A stretch of DNA of 64,000 bases from Natronomonas marina (GTDB lineage: Archaea > Halobacteriota > Halobacteria > Halobacteriales > Haloarculaceae). The position numbers were made by a program, and so were the translations under genes. The notes under the pieces were generated by a model. That model was not told the origin of the DNA, did not search any database, and saw nothing but the letters and a program-made list of their open reading frames with translations. The DNA lies in NCBI RefSeq assembly GCF_024298905.1, contig NZ_CP101154.1, positions 3,188,932 to 3,252,931 on the forward strand. The letters run 5' to 3'. This document shows, piece by piece, positions 16,837 through 25,406 of the stretch (its first letter is position 1; every line of letters starts with the position of its first letter).

Positions 16837-17957
16837 GTGGCCGAGAGACGACGCCACAGCCCCACCAGGAGGGCGACGACGAGAAGGCCGGCCCCGCTAC
16901 CCCCGCCATCGGCGTCCGTCACGACCGGATCGGTCGGGCTCGGTTCGTACGCCGGTGCGACGGTCAGCTCGCCGGCCGAAACGCCGGCCACTTCGACGAC
17001 GCCGGTTCTGGGCGACCCGAAGACGACCCGGACGTCGATGTCGGCGGTCTCACCCGCTGCCACGGTCACGACGTGCGTCGAGACGACGCTGCCGCCGTGG
17101 GTCACCGGGATCTCGACGTCCCCGCCCTCGCCGACGTTCCGGACGGTCGCCCGGACCGTCGTCGGGCGCCCGGCCCGAACCCAGTCGGCCGGAACCGACG
17201 CCTCGAGTACCTCGATACGTCGGTCGTCGGTCTGGATCGCGGTCCCTGTCGGGGTAGCCGTCGCCGTCGAGGATACCGTCGGTCGGGGCGACGGTGACGG
17301 GGGAACGCGCGTCGGGGTCGCCGGCGGACCGATGGGGTCCGGCACCGTCGGTACGGCCGACGCCGTCGGCGTCGGTTCGGGAGTGGCCGTTGGTGTCGGT
17401 GTCGGTTCCGGCGTGGGTGTCACCGTCGGCGTCGGTTCGGGAGTGGCCGTTGGAGTCGGTGTCGGTTCCGGTGTCGGTGTCGGTTCGGGAGTCGCGGTTG
17501 GAGTCGGTTCCGGCGTCGGCGTCGGTGTCAACGTCGGCTCCGGCGTTGGTGTCGGCGTCGGGGCATCGGTTCCCGTCGGTGTCGGCGTCGGTAGCGGAAC
17601 GAGCGGGTCCCCTTGCGTCGGGGTCGGCGTTGGCGCCGCCTTCGTCTGGACGGCCGTCGGAGGGTCGGTTCCCGTCGGTGTCGCCGTCGGAGGGTCGGTT
17701 CCCGTCGGTGTCGCCGTCGGAGCGTCTGTCTCCATCGGTGTTGTCGTCTGGACGGCCGTCGGAGCGTCTGTCTCCGTCGATGTCGGCGTCGGGGCGGTCG
17801 TCGGGGCTGCGCTGGCGGTGTTCAGATCGAGCGAAATGGAGATCAGCGGAGCGGTATCGTTCTCGGTGGAAGACGATCGTCCGTCGCTGGCCCCCGCACC
17901 GAGAGCAAACGCCAGCAGGACGAGCACCGCGAGAGCCACGTTCGTCACCGTTCGCAT
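16833..17957 (-). CDS. Surface protein with Thr/Pro-rich repeat stalk and C-terminal anchor segment
   Basis: 374 residues from ATG at 17957. A signal peptide is visible (TNVALAVLVLLAFALGAGAS). Residues about 45-225 are almost entirely Thr, Pro, Glu and Ala in repeats such as TPTPEPTPTATPEPTPTPE and a perfect 10-residue duplication TATPTGTDPP. This looks like an extended, probably O-glycosylated stalk. A CARDB/Ig-like domain follows (about 235-335: VLEASVPADWVRAGRPTTVRATVRNVGEGG ... AAGETADIDVRVVF), then GGGSGAGLLVVALLVGLWRRL, a membrane anchor ending in Arg residues. I see no PGF motif. The plus-strand Gly/Val-rich frame across it is a shadow. Confidence 0.8.
   Translation of the reverse strand: MRTVTNVALAVLVLLAFALGAGASDGRSSSTENDTAPLISISLDLNTASAAPTTAPTPTSTETDAPTAVQTTTPMETDAPTATPTGTDPPTATPTGTDPPTAVQTKAAPTPTPTQGDPLVPLPTPTPTGTDAPTPTPTPEPTLTPTPTPEPTPTATPEPTPTPEPTPTPTATPEPTPTVTPTPEPTPTPTATPEPTPTASAVPTVPDPIGPPATPTRVPPSPSPRPTVSSTATATPTGTAIQTDDRRIEVLEASVPADWVRAGRPTTVRATVRNVGEGGDVEIPVTHGGSVVSTHVVTVAAGETADIDVRVVFGSPRTGVVEVAGVSAGELTVAPAYEPSPTDPVVTDADGGGSGAGLLVVALLVGLWRRLSAT
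17361..17480 (-). repeat. 60-bp imperfect tandem duplication inside the Thr/Pro stalk gene
   Basis: Positions 17361-17420 and 17421-17480 are near-identical 60-bp units, differing at a few positions. Each encodes about 20 residues of the pattern TPEPTPTATPEPTPT. Further shorter units of ggtgtcggttc type continue to about 17560. Such arrays vary in length between strains. Confidence 0.7.
17661..17720 (-). repeat. Perfect 30-bp tandem repeat in the stalk gene
   Basis: 17661-17690 is repeated without mismatch at 17691-17720; each copy encodes ten residues of the TPTGTDPPTA register. Perfect identity suggests a recent slippage event. Confidence 0.75.
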
Positions 17958-18172
17958 GACGACCGGTAGCGGGGCGACACGGTTCGTTATTCGTCCTGGA
18001 GTCCGAGGTAATTCCGGATTACTTCGAGATACCGGCGGCGTCGAGGTCCGAGACGGCGCTCCGTCGGCCGTGGTGCGTCGCAGCGGTCGAATCGCGGGAC
18101 CGCGACCGTCGGGATTCCGCCGTGATCGTACGTCCCGGCTAACAATACCCGGCGACAGGATAGCCCTCGGCG

Positions 18173-19084
18173 ATGCGTCAGCGTGAGAACTCCGGACCTC
18201 GCCCGCCCGCCGACCGGATGGGCGACCGCCTCCGACCGGCCGACGAGGAAACGACCGCACCGGCGGCCGACGGACGGCCGGGCGAATCCACGACGGGCGG
18301 CGACGACGCCGACGTACGGCGACTCCGGAACCGGGTTCGTGAACTGCAGCGGCGAAACGAGCGTCTCGAGTCGTTCGTCGGGGCGCTCGACCACGACATC
18401 CGGGGACCGCTCGTGGTCGCGGGCAACCACCTCGAGTTCGCACGCGAAGAGCCCGAACCGACCCACTTCGACGCCATCGAGCGGGCCCACGACCGGCTTT
18501 CGGCGCTCGTCGAGGAGCTTCGGGCCACCGCGGAGGGAACGGGCACCGACGGCGAGCGCCGACCCGTCTCGGTTTCCGCGGTCGCCGAGGAGTGCTGGGC
18601 CGCCGTCGACGCCCCCGACGCCGAACTGGTCGTCGACACCGACGCGACCGTTCCGGCCGACCGCCGCCGCCTGCTGCGGCTGTTCGAGAACCTGTTTCGG
18701 AACAGCGTCGAACACGGTTCGACGGACCCTCCCTCGCAGGCTCGGGAGGACACCGGAAGCGAGGACGCTTCCGAGCCCTCGGTCGCTGACGCTCCCGACG
18801 ACAGCGGCGAACGTCGTGGCGGCGCCGGCGTCGACGTGACCGTGACGGTCGGGGCGCTCGACGGCGGGTTCTACGTGGCCGACGACGGGGCGGGGATACC
18901 GGGGCCGGAGCGCGAACTGGTGTTCGAGGAGGGGTACACGACCGACGAGAACGGGACCGGGCTGGGGCTGGCCATCGTTCGTGACGTCGTCCGCGAACAC
19001 GGCTGGACGATACACCTCACCAGAGCCGAAAACGGCGGTGCCCGGTTCGAGATCACCGGCGTCGGGACGCGGCCCGAACCGTAG
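18173..19084 (+). CDS. Sensor histidine kinase, soluble
   Basis: 303 residues. There are no membrane segments and no PAS or GAF domain. An acidic disordered N-terminus (about 1-45) leads to a short coiled coil (VRRLRNRVRELQRRNERLESF). The HisKA box is GALDHDIRGPLVVAGNHLEFA, with phosphoacceptor His74. The HATPase domain has RLFENLFRNSVEHGS (N box), VADDGAGIPGPERELVFEEGYTTDENGTGLGLAIVRDVVREHGW (G1, F and G2 boxes). An insertion of about 35 acidic residues separates the N and G1 boxes. The signal-sensing part is missing, so it probably takes input from a partner. No response regulator gene is adjacent. Confidence 0.88.
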   Translation: MRQRENSGPRPPADRMGDRLRPADEETTAPAADGRPGESTTGGDDADVRRLRNRVRELQRRNERLESFVGALDHDIRGPLVVAGNHLEFAREEPEPTHFDAIERAHDRLSALVEELRATAEGTGTDGERRPVSVSAVAEECWAAVDAPDAELVVDTDATVPADRRRLLRLFENLFRNSVEHGSTDPPSQAREDTGSEDASEPSVADAPDDSGERRGGAGVDVTVTVGALDGGFYVADDGAGIPGPERELVFEEGYTTDENGTGLGLAIVRDVVREHGWTIHLTRAENGGARFEITGVGTRPEP

Positions 19085-19111
19085 CAGGGTGCCGGACCTG
19101 ACGGGGGCGCC

Positions 19112-19261
19112 TCACCGCTCGGGGTGGACGACGTCTCGGCACTCGGGACACTCCGCGAACAGCCGGGTTTCGGTGCCCTTCCGGTACCGGATCAGCATCC
19201 TGCCCTCGGGGATGGCCGTCGTGCAGTTCGGGCAGCGTCCGAGTCGTTTCGAGTTGCTCAT
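19112..19261 (-). CDS. Small zinc-ribbon protein
   Basis: 49 residues, ATG at 19261, stop at 19114-19112. The sequence contains two CPxC knuckles: GRCPNCTTAIPEG and FAECPECRDVV, 27 residues apart, which is the spacing of a compact zinc ribbon. Acidic/basic balance and length are typical of the many small zinc-finger proteins of haloarchaea. The target is unknown. It lies between a histidine kinase and a small acidic gene, both closely spaced. Confidence 0.72.
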   Translation of the reverse strand: MSNSKRLGRCPNCTTAIPEGRMLIRYRKGTETRLFAECPECRDVVHPER

Positions 19262-19282
19262 CTTCGATTTCGCTCCAGGTGG

Positions 19283-19597
19283 TCAGTCGAACCCGCCCTC
19301 CACGTCGGGAACGGAAATCGCGTCCGACAGCCCGTCGTTTCTCGCCACCGCGGTCACGTACTCCGAGAGGTCGGACTCGTCGCCGTCGTCGATTCGCCGC
19401 GAGGATCCCGAGTCCGAGCGCCGCTCGATCAGTTCGTCGGTACCGGTCACGTCAACGAACAGCGACTGAAGTCGCCGCTGCCGGTCGCGGGGCTCGCTTC
19501 CGGCCGGAGTGCCGTCCTCGGTGCGAACCGCCCCCGGTGCGGTCGCCGGCACGCCCGGTGATTCCGCTTCCTCGCGGCTGCCGTCGGAATCCGGCAA
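19283..19597 (-). CDS. Small acidic disordered protein, unknown function
   Basis: 104 residues, rich in Asp, Glu, Ser, Arg and Gly. No domain is recognised; the only ordered-looking segments are RDRQRRLQSLFVDVTGTDELIERR and ESDLSEYVTAVARNDGLSDAI. It lies 21 bp upstream of the zinc-ribbon gene in the same direction, so the two may be co-expressed. The composition fits a haloarchaeal protein, but I cannot exclude a spurious frame. Confidence 0.5.
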   Translation of the reverse strand: MPDSDGSREEAESPGVPATAPGAVRTEDGTPAGSEPRDRQRRLQSLFVDVTGTDELIERRSDSGSSRRIDDGDESDLSEYVTAVARNDGLSDAISVPDVEGGFD

Positions 19598-19829
19598 TAT
19601 TCGTCACCGCCCTCCCCGCCGGGCGGGACGCGGCCGGTCGATATCGGGACTACACATGAGTGTCCCGACGGTACACCGAAACGGCCTTAGTTACCAGTCA
19701 GATACCGCACCGGAGCGGCTGATAGGCGGTCCCTAACGGCGTCGGACGCCGCGCCGCCCGGAGTCGATCCCGTACGGCGTTCGGACCAAAACCGTTACAC
19801 GTCCGTCGTATCAACTCACACACTAGTTC

Positions 19830-19847
19830 GCCGGCCGCACGGCCGGC
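19830..19847 (+). promoter_or_regulatory. GC-rich inverted repeat just upstream of cydA
   Basis: gccggcc-gcac-ggccggc forms a 7-bp stem with a 4-nt loop, ending 11 nt before the cydA ATG. If transcribed it would mask the start region of the mRNA; as DNA it could be an operator. The AT-rich accaaaaccgttac at about 19788-19801 is the nearest promoter-like box. Confidence 0.35.
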
Positions 19848-19858
19848 AGGTCCCCACC

Positions 19859-21301
19859 ATGGTCGATCCAGTCCTCGCGAGCCGGCTCCAGTTCGCACTG
19901 ACAACCATCGTCCACATCGTCTTCCCCGTCGTGAGCATGGGCCTGGCGCCATTCCTCGTCTACTTCACCTACAAGGAGATACGGACGGGCGAGGCCATCT
20001 ACGAGCAGCTCCGGCGGTTCTGGACGCGAATCTTCGCGGTTAGCTTCGTCGTCGGGACGGTGACGGGGCTCGTCCTCGAGTTCGAGTTCGGGACCAACTT
20101 CGCGGCCTTCTCCCGGACCGCGGGCGAACTGTTCGGCGGCCCGCTCGCCCTCGAGGGGATGATGGCGTTCATGCTCGAGGCCACCTTCCTCGGGATATTC
20201 GTCTTCGGCCGCGACCGCGTCAGCGACGCCCGCTACATGCTGTCGGCCGTCGCCGTCGGCCTCGGGACGTGGCTGTCGGCGGTCTGGATACTGATCGCCA
20301 ACTCCTGGATGCAGACGCCGCGCGGCTACGAGATGGTCCGGCGGAACGGTCACGAGGTCGTCACCATCGTCGACCCCTCGGCGGCCTACCTCAACCCACG
20401 CTTTCCCTGGATGTTCGTCCACATGCAGAACGCCGCCGTCGAGTCCGTCGCGCTCATCATGGCCGGCCTCGGCGCGTACTTCGTCTTCCGCCACCACGTC
20501 TGGGGCTACCCCATCGAGCGGATCGACTTCTGGGAGGCGACGCTGAAGTTCGGTCTCGTCGCGCTCCTGATAACCGCGCCGCTGCAGGTCGTCCACGGCG
20601 ACCTCTACGCCCAGCACGTCTACGAGACCCAGCCCCAGAAGTTCGCCGCCATGGAGGCCGTCTGGGAGACCGACTCCTACGTCCCCGAGTACATCGTCGC
20701 CGTCCCCACCAGCGTCGACGACCTGCTGGACCCCCGCGCGAAGGACATCTTCGGCATCGGCATCCCGGGCGGGGCCTCCTGGCTGGCCAGCCACGGTGAC
20801 CCCCAGGCGACGATACGCGGCCTCGAGTCCTTCGAGGGGCCACAGCCGCCCGTCGCCGTCGTCTTCTGGTCGTTCCGGCTCATGGTCGCGCTCGGCTTCT
20901 GGTTCGTCCTGCTGGCGTTCTGGGGCGGCTACCGCTGGTGGAGGGGCCAACTGCTCGAGGACGGCCTGCTGCACAAGGCGCTGATGGCGTCGACGCCGCT
21001 GGGCGTCCTCGCCGTCGAACTCGGCTGGGTCGTCACCGAGGTGGGCCGCCAGCCGTGGGTCATCCAGGGCGTGATGAAGCGCGACGAGGCGGTCACGCAG
21101 GACCTCACGGGATTCGAGGCCACGCTCACGCTCGTCGGCTTCGCCGTCGTCTACCTCGGCCTGCTGTCGCTGTACCTCTACGTCGTCGGTCGCATCGTCC
21201 GGGCCGGCCCGCCGGCGCCCGCGGACCTGGCGGCGACCGACGACGCGGACGGTACCCCGCCCGACGCGGCCGCCGAAAGCGAGGTGGCCACCGATGACTG
21301 A
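19859..21301 (+). CDS. cydA: Cytochrome bd-type quinol oxidase subunit I
   Basis: 480 residues, integral membrane, about nine helices. It oxidises quinol and reduces O2 to water with haems b558, b595 and d. Conserved features: FALTTIVHIVFPVVSMGLAPF (N-terminal helix with a haem-ligand His), EGMMAFMLEATFLGIFVFG, QTPRGYEM, HMQNAAVESVALIMAGLGAYF, YETQPQKFAAMEAVWET (Q-loop core) and WVVTEVGRQPWVIQGVMKRDEAVT. The short length indicates the short-Q-loop form. The C-terminal tail is acidic and disordered. The gene overlaps cydB by 8 bp. Confidence 0.95.
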   Translation: MVDPVLASRLQFALTTIVHIVFPVVSMGLAPFLVYFTYKEIRTGEAIYEQLRRFWTRIFAVSFVVGTVTGLVLEFEFGTNFAAFSRTAGELFGGPLALEGMMAFMLEATFLGIFVFGRDRVSDARYMLSAVAVGLGTWLSAVWILIANSWMQTPRGYEMVRRNGHEVVTIVDPSAAYLNPRFPWMFVHMQNAAVESVALIMAGLGAYFVFRHHVWGYPIERIDFWEATLKFGLVALLITAPLQVVHGDLYAQHVYETQPQKFAAMEAVWETDSYVPEYIVAVPTSVDDLLDPRAKDIFGIGIPGGASWLASHGDPQATIRGLESFEGPQPPVAVVFWSFRLMVALGFWFVLLAFWGGYRWWRGQLLEDGLLHKALMASTPLGVLAVELGWVVTEVGRQPWVIQGVMKRDEAVTQDLTGFEATLTLVGFAVVYLGLLSLYLYVVGRIVRAGPPAPADLAATDDADGTPPDAAAESEVATDD

Positions 21302-22292
21302 GGGCGGCCCGCTGACCGGCGGCCCGCTGTTCGGACTCCCGCTGGCGGAGGTGTGGTTCGGACTCCTCTTTTTCGTCCTCGCCACGTTCCTCTTTCTGGA
21401 CGGCTTCGACTTCGGCGTCGGCGCGCTGTTCGGGACCCGCGACGACGAGGCCGAACGCGAGACGCTGCTCGCCGCCATCGGCCCCTTCTGGGACGGCAAC
21501 GAGGTCTGGCTCGTCGTCTTTGGCGGGACGCTGTTCGCCGCCTTTCCCGCCGTGTACGCCAACCTGTTCGGCCGCCACTACCTGCTCACCTTCGGGATTC
21601 TCGCGGCGCTCATCGCCCGCGGCCTCGCCCCGGAGATGTACGAACAGCGCGAGGACGACCGCTGGCAGCGGTGGTGGGGCCGCGCCTTCGTCGGCGGCAG
21701 CGTCGCCGCCCCGTTCTTTCTCGGACTGTTCGTCGGCAACTGGCTCGTCGGCGCGACCACCGCCGTCACCCTGCCCGGCGTCCTCGTCGGCCTGACGCTC
21801 GTCGCCCTCGTCGTCGTCGACGGGGTCGCCTTCCTCCGGGTGAAGACCCGCGGGGACCTCCGCGCCGACCTCCGGGCGACCGGTTACCGGGCGCTGGCGG
21901 CGTATCTGGTGTCGCTCGTCGTGACGCTCGCCGCCATCGCCGTCACCACCCCGCTCGGCAGCGCGATGGCGTCGCCGTCGGTCGCCGCCCTCGTCGCCGC
22001 GACGCTCACGCTGGCGGCGCTCCACGCGGCCGCGACCGTCCGCGACCGCCGCTACCTCGCGTTCGGAAGCGCCGGCGGCCTCGTGTATGCCCTCGTCGGC
22101 GTCGTCGCCGTCCTGCTGTACCCGCAAATCGACCCCGCCGCCGGCCTGACCGTCGAGACTGCCATCGTCTCGACGCTGCCGCTGAACATGATGACCGTCG
22201 GGGCCGCCCTGCTGTTCCCGCTCATCTTCGCGTACTTTGCGGTGCTGTACGACTCCTTTTCCGGCCCCGTCGAGGCCGGGGAGGGCTACTGA
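21294..22292 (+). CDS. cydB: Cytochrome bd-type quinol oxidase subunit II
   Basis: 332 residues, eight or nine membrane helices. The signature FDFGVGALFGTRDDEAERETLLAAIGPFWDGNEVWLVVFGGTLFAAFPAVYANLFGRHY is the conserved CydB N-terminal half (Trp-Asp-Gly-Asn-Glu-Val motif). It partners CydA and stabilises the haem site. The start overlaps cydA; the stop TGA shares one base with the next ATG (TGATG at 22290), so all three genes are coupled. Confidence 0.95.
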   Translation: MTEGGPLTGGPLFGLPLAEVWFGLLFFVLATFLFLDGFDFGVGALFGTRDDEAERETLLAAIGPFWDGNEVWLVVFGGTLFAAFPAVYANLFGRHYLLTFGILAALIARGLAPEMYEQREDDRWQRWWGRAFVGGSVAAPFFLGLFVGNWLVGATTAVTLPGVLVGLTLVALVVVDGVAFLRVKTRGDLRADLRATGYRALAAYLVSLVVTLAAIAVTTPLGSAMASPSVAALVAATLTLAALHAAATVRDRRYLAFGSAGGLVYALVGVVAVLLYPQIDPAAGLTVETAIVSTLPLNMMTVGAALLFPLIFAYFAVLYDSFSGPVEAGEGY

Positions 22293-22591
22293 TGGCGGAC
22301 GAGGAAGGCGAGGAAGGTGCGTCGACGGCCGAATCGACCGTCTCGGAGTCGCCGACCCGACCGGACGGTCCCGACGCCCCGCCCGCCCCCCGACTCGCCT
22401 CCCGCGTGTTCGTGACCTGGATAGAGCTGACCCTCGTCGGCCTGGTCGGTGGCCTGGCCGCCGACGCCGTCGGCGGCCCGCCCGGGTTCGTCGTCTACCT
22501 CGCGGCGACGCTCCTCGCCGTCGGCGTGCTGTTCTACAACGTGAACGAACTCCTCGAGCGCCGACTGCGGGCCGCCGGAGTCCCCGAGTGA
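22292..22591 (+). CDS. Small membrane protein coupled to cydAB
   Basis: 99 residues, ATG at 22292 overlapping the cydB stop by one base. An acidic N-terminal half of about 40 residues precedes two membrane helices (FVTWIELTLVGLVGGLAADAVGG, FVVYLAATLLAVGVLFYNVNELLERRL). Bacterial bd oxidases carry short single-helix subunits (CydX, CydS). This protein is larger and has no similarity I can see, but its coupling suggests it is a haloarchaeal accessory subunit or assembly factor. That is inference. Confidence 0.75.
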   Translation: MADEEGEEGASTAESTVSESPTRPDGPDAPPAPRLASRVFVTWIELTLVGLVGGLAADAVGGPPGFVVYLAATLLAVGVLFYNVNELLERRLRAAGVPE

Positions 22592-22597
22592 GCCGTC

Positions 22598-23512
22598 TCA
22601 GGCCTCGACGATGTCGTCGTCGTCCGGCGCGGGAACGACGACCGACCCGTCCAGGGCGGTGACGGCCCGGCCGCCGACCTCGACGGGGTCGGCGCTGGCG
22701 CGAACCCGGACCAGCCCCGGCCGGTCGACGAAGTGGCCCTGCTCGAAGGTCATCTCCTCGGGTAGTTCGCCGTCGAACACCTCTAGCTCCCGGAGGTACG
22801 CGCCGACGGCGCCCGACGCGGTCCCGGTGACGGGGTCCTCGTCGACGCCCGCCCCCGGCGCGAACATCCGGCCGTGCAGCGTCGAGTCGGCGCCCAGGGC
22901 GTCGAAGGTGAACGCGTAGACGCCCGTCACGCCGAGTTCCTCGGTCAGTTCCGCTATCGCCTTCGAGTCCGGCGACAGCCCCGACACCGCCTCCAGGAAG
23001 TTCACCGGAACGACGAGGAACCCGAGTCCGGTCGAGGCCGTCGCAAGCGGCAGGTCGGCACCCACGTCCCGCAGCGTCGCGGGGTCGGCGCCGAGCGCCT
23101 CTGCGACCCGCTCGTAGTCGACGTCGACCTCCTCGACGACGGCGTCGTCCTGGGTCATCCAGACCGTCCCGTCGTCGACCGTGACCTCGATGACGCCGAC
23201 CTCGGTCTCCAGGGTGTGGGTGCCGTCGTCGATCTCGCCCGATTCGGCCAGCCAGGCGTGACTCGCTACCGTCGCGTGCCCGCAGAGGTCGACCTCCTGG
23301 GTCGGCGTGAAATAGCGGATCCGGCGGTCGGCCTCGTCGCTCGGCGCGAGGAAGGCCGTCTCGGAGGCGTTGAGTTCGCGGGCGATGGCCTGCATCTGGT
23401 CGTCCGCCAGTCCCGCCGCCTCGGGGACGAGGCCGGCGGCGTTGCCGGCGAGGGGCTCACTGGTGAACGCGTCGACGAGCAGCGCGCGTCGGGTCTCGAC
23501 GTCGTCGGTCAT
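22598..23512 (-). CDS. PhzF family isomerase-like protein
   Basis: 304 residues from the ATG at 23512; the 17 codons upstream are unlike the family. It has the two-domain diaminopimelate-epimerase-like fold of PhzF: LLVDAFTSEPLAGNAAGLV at the N-terminus, RELNASETAFLAP (catalytic Glu), VDLCGHATVASHAWL, and GAGVDEDPVTGTASGAVGAYL in the second half. Most archaeal members have unknown substrates; phenazine synthesis is not implied. Cytoplasmic. It converges on the cydAB unit. Confidence 0.88.
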   Translation of the reverse strand: MTDDVETRRALLVDAFTSEPLAGNAAGLVPEAAGLADDQMQAIARELNASETAFLAPSDEADRRIRYFTPTQEVDLCGHATVASHAWLAESGEIDDGTHTLETEVGVIEVTVDDGTVWMTQDDAVVEEVDVDYERVAEALGADPATLRDVGADLPLATASTGLGFLVVPVNFLEAVSGLSPDSKAIAELTEELGVTGVYAFTFDALGADSTLHGRMFAPGAGVDEDPVTGTASGAVGAYLRELEVFDGELPEEMTFEQGHFVDRPGLVRVRASADPVEVGGRAVTALDGSVVVPAPDDDDIVEA

Positions 23513-23622
23513 GTCCGCAGCAACGGCGAGGGGGGCCATAGGCGTGGCGCACCAGGTCACCATCGACGCCGACGGCCGGTGGCGGGCCGAACACCTATCC
23601 GACCGGCTCGAGTGGGGCAGGT

Positions 23623-23925
23623 ATGGCGCTCGTCGGGATTCTCGGCGTCTCGGACGCGACGTTCGGCGCGGTGCTGACCGTCGCCTGGCTCCTGATCCTC
23701 GGCGCCACGGCCGACCGGTACCGACGAGGCACGCTGGCCGGACCGAAGGCAGCGCTGATGGCGGCGTCGGCCGCGTTCTGGCTCGGGTTCGGCCTCCTGC
23801 AGGTCTCGACCGCAGTCGAGGGCGCGGCCGAACTGGTCGTGGTCGGGGTGGCCGCGGGCTGCTTTCTGGCCGGGGTCGCGGCGGGCTACCGGTGGTGGAC
23901 GACGCGCGACGTGACCCACGGGTGA
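23623..23925 (+). CDS. Small membrane protein, unknown function
   Basis: 100 residues with three likely membrane helices (VLTVAWLLILGATADRY, ALMAASAAFWLGFGLLQVS, LVVVGVAAGCFLAGVAAGYRWW). No known family recognised. It is divergent from phzF (110 bp apart) and converges with the next small gene. Confidence 0.6.
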   Translation: MALVGILGVSDATFGAVLTVAWLLILGATADRYRRGTLAGPKAALMAASAAFWLGFGLLQVSTAVEGAAELVVVGVAAGCFLAGVAAGYRWWTTRDVTHG

Positions 23926-23969
23926 GCGCCGGGTCGCCGGTTCCCGCCCGCCGGGGCGGGCGGGACGCC

Positions 23970-24179
23970 TCAGGGACCGTCGTCGGAGCGCCACGCGTAG
24001 CCCGCCAGCGCCAGCGAGGTCAGGAGGACGGTCGTCAGCCAGACAGCTCTCGCCTCCGAGAGCCCGAGGTGGACGACGAACAGGGCTCCGAGCAGGTAGC
24101 CGAACGGTGCGACAGCGATCGGTATCGCGGCCGTAGCGACCGGGGACCCGCCCCCGGACCGCGGACTCGTGTCGGTCAT
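23970..24179 (-). CDS. Small membrane protein, unknown function
   Basis: 69 residues from the ATG at 24179, chosen over an upstream in-frame GTG because MTDTSPRSGG is a typical haloarchaeal start and the extra 9 codons lie in the promoter region. Two membrane helices (AVAPFGYLLGALFVVHLGL, AVWLTTVLLTSLALAGYAW) and a short acidic tail. Function unknown. Confidence 0.6.
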   Translation of the reverse strand: MTDTSPRSGGGSPVATAAIPIAVAPFGYLLGALFVVHLGLSEARAVWLTTVLLTSLALAGYAWRSDDGP

Positions 24180-24322
24180 ACGCTCGTTTTCTCGGGCGAC
24201 TACCAACAGTCTGGCCCCGGGAGGGCGAGGTCGACCCGTCTCGATCGGTCGACACAGTGGCCCTCGACTCGCTTCCCGATGTGCGCCGAACTATTACGTG
24301 GCTCGATGGGGTCGGTGTCCGC

Positions 24323-25249
24323 ATGTCGACCTCCACCTCGGAGGGGACCCCTCCCAAGAACCCCACCCCGATCGCGGTCGAGTTCGGCGTCGTCGCCGCC
24401 ATCCTCGCCGGGCTCTACATGTGGAACCGAATCGTCAGGGAAACCACGACGGCTCTCCTCGGCGACGCCTCCGCCGGCGGGTTCCTCGTCAACGGCCTGG
24501 TCACCGGCGGCCTCCTCGTCGCCGGCCTCGTCGGCTTCGCGGCCGCCTACGTCAGCGCCCGTGACGTCGAGGTCGGCCGCTCGCTGCCCTCGCGGGCGGA
24601 CCTCCCGCTCGTCGCCGCAGCCGTGCTGGTCCCCGCCGCCCTCGTCGGGCTGACGAAACTCGTCGGCACGCTCACCGGCGTCCACTACAACGCCCTGACC
24701 AGGACCGCGGTCGCCGCCGACCCCGCCCTCCGACCCATCCTCGTCGTGACCGGCCTCGGTCTGGCCGTCTCCGTCCCCGTCCTCGTCGTGGTCTGTCAGG
24801 TCCTCGTACAGGGGAGCTTCGACCGCGTCGTCGGCCGGAACGCCGGCGTCGGCCTCACGACGCTCGTCGCCGGCGTCGCATTGCTTGGCGCTACCGGCGG
24901 CCTCGACGCCGTCCCCGACCGGGGGAAGCTGTTTGCGACGATACTGCTCGCGGCCGGTCTCGGCGTCGCCGTGTACGGCCACGAGCGGCTCGAACGGGAT
25001 CGGTTCCGCTATCTCGCCTACGTGCCCACCGCCGTCGTCGCGGCGCTCGTCGTGTTCTCCGTGGTCGCCGAGATCGGGTCGGTCGCCGGCGGGCTCTTCG
25101 TCGTCACCCAGCTGGCCGTCTTCGCCGTCGCTGCATACACCTACGACCGGACCGAGTCACTCCTCGTCCCCGCGGCCGCGTACCTGAGCCTGCTGGTGGC
25201 GAACCGCCTCGTCGTGGTCGGCCTCGAAGCCGGGATGCAAAGCTGGTAG
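24323..25249 (+). CDS. Multi-pass membrane protein, unknown function
   Basis: 308 residues from the ATG at 24323. I count about eight hydrophobic segments, beginning with VEFGVVAAILAGLYMW and ending with AAAYLSLLVANRLVVVGL. No transporter signature, binding motif or repeat is visible. The second helix pair (NGLVTGGLLVAGLVGFAAAYVSA) is Gly-rich. No adjacent gene gives a functional clue. The 157 bp between it and the phosphoribosyltransferase gene hold no gene. Confidence 0.65.
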   Translation: MSTSTSEGTPPKNPTPIAVEFGVVAAILAGLYMWNRIVRETTTALLGDASAGGFLVNGLVTGGLLVAGLVGFAAAYVSARDVEVGRSLPSRADLPLVAAAVLVPAALVGLTKLVGTLTGVHYNALTRTAVAADPALRPILVVTGLGLAVSVPVLVVVCQVLVQGSFDRVVGRNAGVGLTTLVAGVALLGATGGLDAVPDRGKLFATILLAAGLGVAVYGHERLERDRFRYLAYVPTAVVAALVVFSVVAEIGSVAGGLFVVTQLAVFAVAAYTYDRTESLLVPAAAYLSLLVANRLVVVGLEAGMQSW

Positions 25250-25406
25250 CGGACCCGCCCCGTCGTCGACTCGATTCCGGGCCGACGACCACCGGGTATC
25301 CCGACCGTCGCAACCGGGTCCGGCGGCCGTCGGACGCCACGACCGGAAGGGACCGCGCCTCGGGGCAACGGACAGATTAACGACACGGGGCCGCCTTGAG
25401 TCCCCC

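Noticed and set aside
16837-18186. 449-codon Gly/Val/Ser-rich frame opposite the Thr/Pro stalk gene
   Set aside because: It is the antisense of Thr-Pro repeats; no domain, and the minus strand has a signal peptide, Ig-like domain and anchor.
19823-21562. 579-codon minus-strand frame across cydAB
   Set aside because: Antisense shadow of a highly conserved membrane protein; no membrane helices or motifs of its own.
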